Source: Lethocerus indicus
Taxonomy: Eukaryota > Arthropoda > Insecta > Hemiptera > Belostomatidae
DNA length: 64,000 nt
Direction: 5' to 3'
NCBI GenBank assembly: GCA_019843655.1
Contig: JACDQD010000105.1
Span: 3,968,001-4,032,000 of the forward strand
Part shown: positions 1 through 11,054 of the stretch, piece after piece
Layout of the letters: each line of letters opens with the position of its first letter
Numbering within the stretch: the stretch's first letter is position 1
The notes under the pieces: model-generated
Databases searched by the model: none
What the model was told of the DNA's origin: nothing
The model's input: only the letters and a program-made list of their open reading frames with translations
Program-made: the position numbers and the translations under genes

Positions 1-3000
1 AAGTGCAGACATAACACTGTAATCGCAACAATAGTACATTCTACTATGTTATGGTCGTACAGAAAGCGGTCTGGCTGCAGTTGGTGGTTAATAGGGCCAA
101 ATGAGAGTCAGAAAATCGAAGAAGTGAAGATATTAAAACAAAACGAAGTACATTTGCATTTAGACCTCAATAGGTTTTATGTTGGGCTTATCGGCACGCG
201 TGAATGAGATACTGGCACGAAATTTAAAAGCATTCATGCAAAGTACCCAATGACATTTTAATCAATATTAAACTTTACTCGGCAGACAGTCCATTAACAT
301 TAAATGAATTGTTCCAATTTTAAGATCAAGAATCTGACAGTGTTGTAATAAATTTACTTATCGGATTACTAAAATATTCAATTCGACAAATCAAAACGGA
401 CATCATACGATACGATGGGCGCTATTGCGCAAACCTCACATACTAGGTCGTTTAACTAACTCCCGACTTTATTAATATATAATTTGTTGCAAAATTACAG
501 ATCACGCCGGGTATCAATATGGAATAGCCTCGAATAAGTCTGGTGCATGGCGCGCCTCCTTTGCTTATTAAAATGCAAGATTAAAATGCAAATTCGACGC
601 GTGCATAAAGCGGGGGAAAATCGGGACAGATTTCATTATTTCTACTGAAAGGAGGTAATCGATTGGAGGAAAATATATTCGCTAGAACAAAGCCCGTAAT
701 CCACCATGACACTGGGCAGAAGGGCCACATATGGGGATGGAACGCCCGCGAAAAGCGGGTGTGTTCCTTTACAATTAATCCTTTACAATTTAAGGGTAAT
801 TGACTAAGATATGAACCTGTATATACACGTACATATATATGTATATATCGTCGGAATAAAATATTATATTGTGAATGGGATTCGGCGTAAATTTTAATAG
901 TACGGCAGCATATGGTATCGTGAAGAATGGCATGATGGAAAATAAATAAAACTAAATTCTTTCCCAGTAATCTCCCTATCATTACCTAGCCAAATAATAT
1001 AGAAATTTAAATGGAAAATGAAATATTATGATGTTGATGTGTTGTAATTTCGATAATCGACTACTTATTTTTTTGTAATGACGTTGACGTCAACGTCAAC
1101 TTGAGTTGGAAAGTTATTCTTTGAACGCGTTTTAAAGGATTTGTTATTTTAATGGCAGTCATCGTACATCATAATTTTATATTTTCTCTTACATTAAAAC
1201 AAAGTTATCTGGAATTAATTTAATTTATTAATCTCTCAGTAAAAGAGTGGTAAATCCGTACCAATCAACATCATATAAACTGCATCAATCTGAATGAAAA
1301 AAATATTCTGCTGGTTTATATTAATGGCTAGGATGATTAGGATGGCAACACTGTGAAGTGACACAGCAGATTTAAGAACGGCCTTGTTAATTAGTTAATG
1401 GTTGAAAAAATATTTATTTCAATTACGCCGATCTCTTGTCACATTTCAAATGAGCTTCAATGACTTGAAGTGTTTTAGTTGCGAAATCAACTTGAAAAGC
1501 GTTGAACTGTAGCGATCTATGAACCTATCTTCCATTGTTGAAACTATAAACTTATTGGACTCCATAAAACGTGTTGAGTTTTGAATTAAGTCCGGGTTTG
1601 GAGGACAGAAAACTTTGTTGTGCGAGGTTCGATCACAAATTACAGTAATGGAGAGAGCGCGTGTCGCACCAGATGAATCGCCCAATTTATGAACCAGACA
1701 CGCAAATCTTCCGCTCACTGACACTAATTTTTAAATTTGTTAACACAAAACCCAACTGAGCCTAATGACCTAATTGGATTGAGTCGAAGTTGTAACCGAC
1801 ATTTCGAACAGACGGAAACTGAAACAGGGACTGGTGGAAGTCTCTCGTGCCGGTCTAACTACACCGCTATTAGTCTGTAATTATTATTTTATAGCTCTAG
1901 AACAATGGTCGGCAACCTATGACCCGCCGGCCACCTAGTGACCCACTGGGGATATTTCAGTGACCCAGTAAACAATTCATAATTTATTCATTCTTAATTT
2001 ACCCTTGGGGACGGAGCGGCCGTGGGCGAGAGGTTTTTTGCGTCGAACTGAAAACTAAAACGTATCTTGTCCTAACCCGATCTTTGCGTCTATACGCAAC
2101 GATTTCATATACCGCAATTTTGGGATTTTTCATTTAATTTGCAATATATTTCCTATTAGTTAGAATAGTCCCAGGTACGTGGCATTCCAAGTTAATAACG
2201 CATCGACCAAGGAAGTACGTGTAAAATAATGGTAGGTGAAAATACAGCATCCTGCAGCTTCAGGGTTTGATTGTAATAGGTTTCGGTGATGCTGTAAAAC
2301 TAATCTTGTACTTATGGTGAGTTATAATGTTTCTGTATTCTGTGTAATGAGATAATATGCAATCTAATATAGATGCGATGTGACCCACCGGCGAAGAGTT
2401 TTGTGAAAAAATTGAATAGTAACCTACTTGTAAAAAACTTTTCAGACCAATGCTCCGGGGTCCTTTTGTTCGTTTACACTGTTACTTTTCCGCGGCTGGC
2501 TTAAGGGGAATGATCTCATATAGAATCGCCGCGACGTCGATACTCTCTCGTGTGGCGTCATCCAAGTTGTCAATTAGCCGTCTGTTTGGCATTGACGAAT
2601 GGGCGCGTGAATTTCGTCAGGGCCGACGTAACCGATAATGCTAATGTTGTTAGCGCCAACTATCTGTACTGGTTATTAGTAGGATTTTGTATAGTTGACG
2701 AAGGCCACAAGGTCAAGTAAATGAACCGGCCGAGTATGAATCGGGTGGGAGGCCGCACTCGAATCAGAAACAGACTCGAGGGGACTCAACAAACCTGAAG
2801 GTCAACAGCCACAATTATTAGTCTACATCTGTGTACTGAAACATGACTGTCCCACGCGGTGTGTTTGTAGTAGGGAAATACTATGAAGGAAGACATAAAA
2901 ATCGATCCTCCCAGTCTGTATAATGATCTAGTACGCAGTTGGACGGGGATAATCTAAATATTTGATATGCCTAACGCTAATCCTATAACGCAATAATTCC

Positions 3001-3930
3001 TGTTTCTCCGATAATCGTAGTACAAAAACAAATTATTATCTATAGCAATGTTCGAGTTAATCGGTATTTTGTTCTTCGAATTAACGAATAAATATGAACT
3101 GGAGCCTATGCCGGCAAACTAAAATCGGGACCTCCCAATAAATATCCTCGGCGTAACAATGTTTTCACAAACTTGTTGTTGGGCATTGAAGTTTAATAAT
3201 CGGAGGTAGTATTTGGTACAGTAAGGTTCATGGGAAAAGGCTTTCAGGAAGTTCTTCTTCTAAATTATCATTGATTATTATACCTTCGGGTAATTGCATG
3301 TTGTTAAAAATAAAAAGTAAACTTCGATCTGATTAGCACCATATATATTAAGTTCGAGGAAGGCAATGTTCGCAAAACCGCCCAAGGCCTTTCCGGGGAT
3401 TCATTTAGTTATTTTATAAACTTGTATTTTTCTAAACAAACTTTTAAATTTATTTCTTTTTTTAGGCTGGCGTAATTAAATCTTCCGTATTAATAGTAAC
3501 TACGCGGCATACTGTTTGTTCCAATTTGTGGCCTCCAGCCTATTATCATATCGGGTTATGTTCAGTGTCACTCCAATGTACCGCAAAGAGATGAAATCAA
3601 CGAAGGTCCAGGATGAATAGCGAGGAATTCTTTAGGCATGGGCTGTGAACGTCGGAATCTGAAGATCAGATCGCTCAGGACCCGGATTGGTTATTCTTGA
3701 GTTGGACACGATCGTGTGTGTTCTTTTTCAGAAGGTTAAGGAAAAAATACAGATAAAATCGTGCATAGGCCTGAAAACAAGTTTTGTTATTTTGGTGATG
3801 CAGCTCGTAGAGATAACGCTTGAAACTAATTAACAGACTGAACGCGTCGAAAAAATAGTGTTAAATCACGAGTATACCGGCGAGTAATACCATACCTCGT
3901 GATACTTACCGTGCAGTATTAGCCCAGTGA
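1..3930. other. No gene recognised
   Basis: AT-rich, non-coding looking. Only short unsupported frames on both strands. The missing 3' exons of the EB/LDLa gene could lie here, but I see no LDLa-like cysteine pattern on the minus strand. Confidence 0.6.
1079..1098. promoter_or_regulatory. 20-bp perfect palindrome containing a CRE octamer
   Basis: TGACGTTGACGTCAACGTCA is its own reverse complement and has the CREB/ATF site TGACGTCA at its centre (1085-1092). No gene is recognised within several kb, so a regulatory role is unproven. Confidence 0.35.
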
Positions 3931-3969
3931 TAGTGCCTAGTGACGGGGCGGCTTCGGTTCCACGAACCG

Positions 3970-4003
3970 TCTGACTGACGGTGGCGAGAAGCCGAAACCG
4001 GTT
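3970..4003 (+). mobile_element. Decayed hammerhead-like terminus
   Basis: CTGACGG, TGGCGAGAAGCC hairpin, GAAACCGGTT. Same order as the other termini with changes at invariant positions. The preceding GGTTCCACGAACC hairpin region is also structured. Confidence 0.4.
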
Positions 4004-4009
4004 CGCCTG

Positions 4010-7000
4010 TGTTCAAATTTGAAATGCCAACCGGTCGTACGTATCAGGAAATACCCGGTCTTATTCGACCGGGCCGAGAACTCATAAAGGCAGTAGAGTA
4101 ATGAAAGTAAAAAAATCGACAATTCGACGGACGATGGACAAATTGCAGATGAGAGTTAAGTGAACCCACCTCGCCCCTAAATATGTTAAGGCGGAGGCGT
4201 ACATATGACGAATGTGTAGACCATTTATCTACAGTAGATACATTGTCTTATCTAATTTTCTAGTTAGTCGGAAACTTGGAATAAAACACTTCAATAAGCA
4301 GTTTATCTTATCGCCTTCGTTATTGCGCTTATTGAGAATTATCGAAGGATAAGAGGCTCTCCGAAACAGAAGACGGTCGGCGGATATCCTCTCCGGAGAG
4401 GATACACCTAAGCCTTTTATTATTAATATCATAATGGATGGAAAGATAGAGTCGGTAGAGAAAAGAAAACGTTTAATATCGTCGGTCACATTCTGGACAA
4501 TTACGCACGCCGGCTGTACAAATATCCTAAAAGAATTGTCGGTAAACAGTTACGGCGGTTGTGTTTTTAGTATCCTCCGTTATAGATACGCCAAATTGTA
4601 TTTGTTGTTGACGAGGGGAGACGGTGTTCGAAGATGTGTTTTCTTAGGGTCTATAAAGAATAAACTGGTATATAAAATCACCGCCGTAGTAACAGTAGAG
4701 TCTCCTTAACTCCGGTCATTGGTTAGGAGGGTCTTAACAATGGGGCGAGTGGAAATGATAGCCTCGCCGAGGGCGCGTACAATCGCAAATGGAATAAAAA
4801 AACGGGCACACCTCGTTCGTTGGTGTAGAGGCTGGTGGGATGTCGAGTTGTCCGGTGTGGGAGGGCGTTGGGGACAGCCTTCGCCGGAACAGACGGAGAT
4901 GGGCGGCTTGTTATCGACTGGGCCCTAGTGTAGGGTGGGTGGTAAGGGAAGGGGCCCGCCCGATCATGCGCTCACAACCCCCCGCCCCCACACCTCATCC
5001 CCTAAACAACTATTAAGTCTCACTCCGCTCACCCTCACTCGCCGATCCCGTGATCGTTTTCAATTAATATTTCTTCCCGAAAATCCCGATCGACGCCTAA
5101 AGCGGGATGGCCACGTGATCTCCCGAACGCGGGAGCGGGAGTACAATCATTGGGCGGCTTCGCCCTTCGGGAGTTCGGTGAGTGATTCTATAGAGCACTG
5201 TCACTGGATACAATAAACAAAATTGTAGTTGTTGACTTTACAAAAAAGGTGAAAAAATTACATTTCGGTAATAAACTTGAAGCAAATAAAATTGTTGTAA
5301 AACTGGAGATATGAGTTTGTAATCGATTTCATTCATTTTTGTATACCTTTTGCCTCAATTCGATGATACTGTACCATTCGGAGATCGGTTTCGAATTCTC
5401 GCCACCGTCCGCAGATTAGTATGGTGCCGACGAACACCGGTCGCCGACAGAGCTCCCAGTCGGCACTGCTACTTTGAGAAAGCAATTTTACTTAGGCTTA
5501 ATTTCGGCCCTAGTGTTGTTTCCGCCGGGCCACAAGTCCTGTTCGGGTCCTGGAATGAATTGAATATTGCAAGCGCGTTTGCCGACTTCCGGGTACGAGC
5601 GAGGCACCGCAAGAACAGGCAAATTAAACGACATGAGTATGAGTCGCATCGATGATTTCAAACGGCCGTCAATATTCGTATTTTTTGTTAGTAAAAATAA
5701 TACAGTGTCTTCTCAGGGCACGAACCCTACTCTTGTCGTTTGAAGCTGATAATCGACACTTCCGAAAAAAACGTCATCCTTTGAACAACCATTTTAACCT
5801 TAATCATACTGGTATTTAGTGGGTCTACTGAACTATAATAATATGTGTAACCCGTGAACCTAAACTAATTGGATCAAGGAATTTAATTTTAAGACAAATG
5901 TGCAAATACATTACTAGATATATCCATCTTTATTAAATTTATGTACAATATGAAAGATTATTAATACTGTCGAGTAGTATAATTAATAGTAATAAAAATA
6001 ATACAGTATTCCGAAGAGAAAATCATATGTCGTAAGAACAAACATATTGGCTAAGGTAATGTTTAGTTTTTTCTCCCTTTTATTTTTAGGTAGGACGACA
6101 ATTTTTAATTATGTTTAGTGATAGTGAGCTTTTTAGAACTGGACTGTACTTTGGATGGAGAATACACTCGCCGATTGTACTTATGTGAGATACATAAGGT
6201 GAGGTTTTAACGATTTTGGGAGGGGTATGGGTTGTAAGGACTGTGTAGGAGTAGGACGGCTTGATAATGTTCAGTTTTGAAACATGAGAGAAGAATAATA
6301 TTCACCTCTTAACTTCACCTACCGGTTGTTTCCTTTCTTTTGATTCGAAATTTCGAAAATATTTAAAGTAACCACTTAAAGTACATCGTAATTTTTGTCT
6401 CATTGATTTGTTATTATAAACCTTAATAAAAATAGGAAAATTCGTCTTCTTTGGTCCCTGACACATTTTAATTGGAAAAGAGAGAAAAGTTCAGTTAACC
6501 ACTGAAATAATAATCCGATTCTGGCTTTTAAAACGCACTTGTTTTTCTGTTTCTCAAAATCTCATCTGCCCGTTCCTGAACACAGTGACGTGTCTAAATC
6601 GAACTAAAATGTCACTCAAAATCTACTGCCGTATTTACAGCTTTATATTTTGTATATATAAAATCAGTAAAATATATGAAAACGGTTTATCACTCTACCG
6701 TCAATAAATACGCTTTTGCCTTTAAAATAAAGATATAAAAAAGATTCGTAAAAAATTACAAAAATATCTTCGTAAATTCTAATTTGGCCCATCTGATAAT
6801 GTATCTTCTCATTTTGTGTTACGCCTTCGGACATCCTGAAAAAAAAATAACAAATGAATTCAATTCAAGATAATAAGTTCCGTCAAACTGAGGGGATTAT
6901 AATTGTTCGTATACTTCTATATAATTGTTATCTATAATTCTGAAATTGTATTTCTGCGCTTCAATTATAGCTGCTATGTACACCACCAATTTCCTGCCTC

Positions 7001-7115
7001 CACTCACAGAATTGGTCCTACACTTGGGCGGTTTTTCCAGCTTCATATTTCTTCTATTGCTGATCTGAATTGTCTAATATGTAAGAAACAAGTCCACTAA
7101 CTCCAGTACAGTCAT
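4010..7115. other. No gene recognised; GC-richer patch at about 4.7-5.2 kb
   Basis: The 4.7-5.2 kb stretch is rich in CpG with several short plus-strand frames lacking known motifs. The remainder is AT-rich with nothing recognised. Confidence 0.5.
4385..4404. repeat. 20-bp perfect palindrome
   Basis: TATCCTCTCCGGAGAGGATA is its own reverse complement. It is surrounded by unassigned sequence without a recognised gene. Confidence 0.6.
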
Positions 7116-7254
7116 TTCAGTCGCTCTCCATCCATAATCAGTTGGTTAGTTACTTTAGATATCTTTGGGACTCCTCACTGCACTGTCACTGTCACTTGTA
7201 CTGTGGTGGTTGTCGTAATTATAATAATGTGTCTTGTTATTGTATTTTTACATA

Positions 7255-8150
7255 GTTCAGGGGGTGCTACTTTATCGGTACAAGTTCATCCAACGAACTT
7301 TAGTTAAGTACATTTCCGCACCACACTCAGGGGGTGCTAGTTTATCGGTGCAAGTGCACTCAACGAACGATTTTTGTGACACTAGCGCCCCCCTGAGTGT
7401 GGTGCGGAAATGTACTTAACTAAAGTTCGTTGAGTGCACTTGTACCGATAAACTAGCGCCCCCCTGAGTGTGGTGCGGAAATGTACTTAACTAAAGTTCG
7501 TTGAGTGCACTTGTACCGATAAACTAGCGCCCCCCTGAGTGTGGTGCGGAAATGTACTTAACTAAAGTTCGTTGGGTGCACTTGTACCGATAAACTAGCG
7601 CCCCCTGAGTGTGGTGCGGAAATGTACTTAACTAAAGTTCGTTGGGTGCACTTGTACCGATAAACTAGCGCCCCCTGAGTGTGGTGCGGAAATGTACTTA
7701 ACTAAAGTTCGTTGGGTGCACTTGTACCGATAAACTAGCGCCCCCCTGAGTGTGGTGCGGAAATGTACTTAACTAAAGTTCGTTGAGTGCACTTGTACCG
7801 ATAAACTAGCACCCCCTGAGTGTGGTGCGGAAATGTACTTAACTAAAGTTCGTTGAGTGCACTTGTACCGATAAACTAGCGCTCCCGTGAGTGTGGTGCG
7901 GAAATGTACTTAACTAAAGTTCGTTGAGTGCACTTGCACCGATTAACAGCTAGCTCCCCCTGAGGGTGGTGCGGAAATGTACTTAACTAAAGTTCGTTGA
8001 GTGCACTTGCACCGATTAACAGCTAGCTCCCCCTGAGGGTGGTGCGGAAATGTACTTAACTAAAGTTCGTTGAGTACACTTGCACCGATTAACAGCTAGC
8101 TCCCCCTGAGGGTGGTGCGGAAATGTACTTAACTAAAGTTCGTTTGGTGC
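7255..8150. repeat. 71-bp minisatellite array, locus 1, with internal inversion
   Basis: Unit of 70-72 bp containing GAGTGTGGTGCGGAAATG, then TACTTAACTAAAGTTCGTT, then GTGCACTTGTACCG. Unit starts (CTGAG) at 7393, 7464, 7535, 7605 and 7675 show the period. The first two units (7255-7370) are in reverse orientation and about eleven follow in forward orientation, with the switch near 7370-7385. The last units change ATAAACTAGC to ATTAACAGCTAGC. Confidence 0.95.
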
Positions 8151-8209
8151 ACTAGATTACTAAAAATATACTTTTTTCAATAAATTTTGGATCAACACTG
8201 CTACTGAAG

Positions 8210-8236
8210 AATGCGAGCAGCCGAAACCGGTCTAGA
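8210..8236 (+). ncRNA. Hammerhead-ribozyme-like core (element terminus)
   Basis: CTA stem, CTGAAGA (fits CUGANGA), a short stem II loop with GC..GCC, GAAA, palindromic CCGG minimal stem III, then TC and TAG closing stem I. This is the arrangement of type I hammerheads with minimal stem III known from retrozymes and Penelope-like elements. Stem I is only 3 bp here. Confidence 0.45.
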
Positions 8237-8324
8237 GAAAGACCAAACCAGCGAGAGGAGGCAGAAGCGCACGGAATTTACGATATTCCAACACCTCGCA
8301 ACCCGCCATACAGATATTCTAAAC

Positions 8325-8925
8325 GAAAATTTAATTAGTAATTACAAAATTAGCATATATCTTTCAACTCTATGTGTCTAGGAAGTAGATGAACTCGGCA
8401 TTATTACGTAGCCTGGGAATTTATCCGGGACTTTTCCTGTGTTTCGAAACTACTTGACACGAGCTTCAGTGTGAATAGTTTTTGTCATTTTCACACCGGA
8501 GTCCCTACCCGGGTATCTGCCGGTTCTTATCGGACCCCGTAATAGTGCGACAAACGTCGAAGGCGACATCCGGGGGAAACACTCTTCCGGTGGGGCTCGC
8601 TCTGCCGGTTTCCGAACACAGGGAAAATCCCGGGCTGCGGCACAGGGGCAGGGGGGGGGTCAATTATTGCGCGATCTATTACCGCAAGTTAGGGACGATT
8701 ATCGATTTTCGCGTAGACTTCCGGTAGTATTATACTAATGAAAAAAAATTAGACGGCGAGCTTCGTCGGCGGCCGACTATTTTAATTGAAATCTGCGTAG
8801 GGCCGCAACCGAGAGCCGCGTGTTTATAATTCAGATACGAAGATGTTAATTAAAAATAGCTGTGGGAGAGGACATTGGGTGTTTGTATTGGCGTGGTGGG
8901 TTGATATTCTTGTGAGACTACGTAC
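8325..8925. other. Presumed intron of the EB/LDLa gene
   Basis: Between the element terminus and exon 7. It begins (minus strand) with the donor GTACGT. No exon or other feature seen. Confidence 0.5.
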
Positions 8926-9177
8926 TGCAGACTTGGCAGTCGGTTTCGTCGGAGTTGTCGCCGCAGCCGTCCCTCCCCGAGCAGGCGACCGCCGAAGAGC
9001 GGCAGAGTCCGTTGCGGCAGGTGAAGGGGCAGGCTGCCGGTAGGGGGGCCCCGCCGCCCTCCCGACACCACTCCCCGGGCTCGTCGCTGCCGTCCGAACA
9101 GGAGATTATCGCGTTGCAGAACTCGTACCCGGGTAGACACCGCCCGTCCCCGCAACGGTAAGTACCGCGAGGGCAAC
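8926..9177 (-). CDS. Exon 7: LDLa repeats 3 and 4
   Basis: A symmetric phase 1-1 exon of 252 bases. Repeat 3 is [20 protein letters not shown], ending [14 protein letters not shown] proline/alanine spacer leads to repeat 4, [10 protein letters not shown], ending [12 protein letters not shown]. The donor follows Q-V-C as TGCA|GTACGT. The trailing cysteine may open a fifth repeat in an exon I could not find. The coding strand is minus; open frames on the plus strand here are shadows. Confidence 0.87.
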
Positions 9178-10505
9178 CTGCAAAGTTCAAAATTCACTTT
9201 CTTTTTTGCCCCAACTAGAAAAATACAATGTCCCAGCGAAGGAATACCCCGATTAGCGCACTTATCGAACTTCCATCGCTTATGTAAATTATTATGGTCG
9301 ATACTTAAAATTAAAAAATAATCTTACCGAAAATACACTTAGATATACGACATTTATTAAAGGGTAATAGGTATTTAAAAAAGGCGATTTAAACTTTATT
9401 TTTGGTAAAAAGTTTCAATCGAACCCCCAGTAGGCAGTCATTTCTACATCGGGCTGAAAGCGCTGTCGCGAAATTCCGTTTGCACTGTTAAAAAAAGGCG
9501 GACTAATCGGAACGTGTTTTTTTACGGGAAATAGGCCATTGTCTAACCGAGATTAGTTTTGACGGAACTGAGCGATTTCAAGTGAAATTTTTAAAACGCT
9601 AATTGTAGGAACTCTCGCCACTTCCATCAGACTCCGAAAATAAATAATTCGATCGTAACAGGGGGCAGATATAAGTTATACGGATGAACGGTGAAAAGTG
9701 TAAATTGTTTCCGATTCAGTACTGGGTTAGCGTACGTTTGACTGTACTTGTAAGGGAAAGCAATCGACTATCGATGAGTTAAATTTGTCTGTCAACACCC
9801 GCGTATACACACCGTACATATTTCTGTATAATATTTATGTAGGCCGGCACTGATAGAGTTTCCAATCAAAAATTCTTCGAAATATTGTTAATGCACCGTG
9901 GTATGTTTCTAATCGTATTACGTCAACATAATTTTCCCTCATCCTTTATACGCTCGCCTAATCTCATTCCTCCTTCAACCGACCACTTGGGGCGTGTAAA
10001 ATGCAAAATGCAAACAGGCAAAGTTTGATAAGCATATTTAATAACGTGTCGTGTTTTATGTTCTAGTTAGTGTCCATCAGTTTTTCATCACCTTTCGTTT
10101 ATTATTTTCTCGGCGGTAAAGGCTTAACGATTAACCGGCAGTTTAAAAATTCGTCTGCCGTTCGGTGTCTAAACCGGAACGGGCACTCAGTGCCAGTATG
10201 CTGGCCGTGCCCTGTCCGAAGGTTGGCTATCGTTCTATCGACCCGTCGTCGCACTCTACAAGGGCGACGTTATGTATTTTAAGCAACTAGTTATAACAGC
10301 TTCACGCCGGACGCCTCACATTATTAACAACTTCATTCTGTATAGAATATCGACGTCCGTGGCTATTTCGGTAGCTGACCTCCCCCCTCCCCCACCATTG
10401 AAGCTATATCACATTCGGCCAAGCGCCTCTTTTATATGTTATACGTAGTTATTCAATCAATATGTTTTATTCTACATATTCAATACATCAGCAGAATATA
10501 TCTAT

Positions 10506-10561
<56 letters not shown>

Positions 10562-11023
10562 CATTTTCACGTCATATCAAAGGTATTAGTATAATTAATT
10601 ACCCACCCGAATATTTAAAAGGGATTTTATTAAATATATTTATTTATTTTAGTAAATACTGTTTACTATAGTCTATAATCTGGGAGGGTATTGTGTAGAA
10701 TGTAGGTTACCCCTGTTGGCAGTGTCCCTGCAGTTGGCCTCGTCTTCGGCAGCAGGACAGTCCGGTACCCCGTTGCACCTCGCCGCCTTGGAGACGCATA
10801 TCCTGAGCGGCTTGCTCCTGGAGCACCTGAAGCTGGTCCTGGGACAGGCGCCGCCACCGGCCGTCCCCCTGCACTCCTCGTCGGAGCCGTCCTCGCAGTC
10901 AGGCCGCCCGTCGCACACCAGGTACCAGCTGATGCACTTACCGCTGCTCCGACACTGTACAAAGTACGTACACAACAATCGGACGACCATGTAGTATTCA
11001 GCTAGACGGTAATTATAAACAGG

Positions 11024-11054
<31 letters not shown>

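Larger units (their letters stand above)
7120..8324 (+). mobile_element. Non-autonomous element with minisatellite core and hammerhead-like terminus, copy 1
   Basis: After the array comes TTTTTCAATAAATTTTGGATC, a hammerhead-like core (8210-8236), then sequence ending TATTCTAAAC at 8324. The last ~150 bp is the reverse complement of the left end of the 46.1-kb copy, so the element has long inverted termini. The left part (7120-7240) matches internal sequence near 33360-33390 in reverse (CACTGTCACT.., TGTACTGTGGTGGTTG). The outer left terminus is not recognised. No coding frame inside. Confidence 0.7.

Noticed and set aside
7393..7464. Hammerhead core inside the 71-bp unit (CTGAG..GGAAATG)
   Set aside because: The order is suggestive, but CTGAGTG does not fit CUGANGA and no consistent stems flank it.
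7255..8150. CRISPR array
   Set aside because: Repeats are contiguous 71-bp units without unique spacers, in a eukaryotic genome; this is a minisatellite.
8955..9161. Plus-strand frames across exon 7
   Set aside because: Shadows of the LDLa exon on the minus strand.
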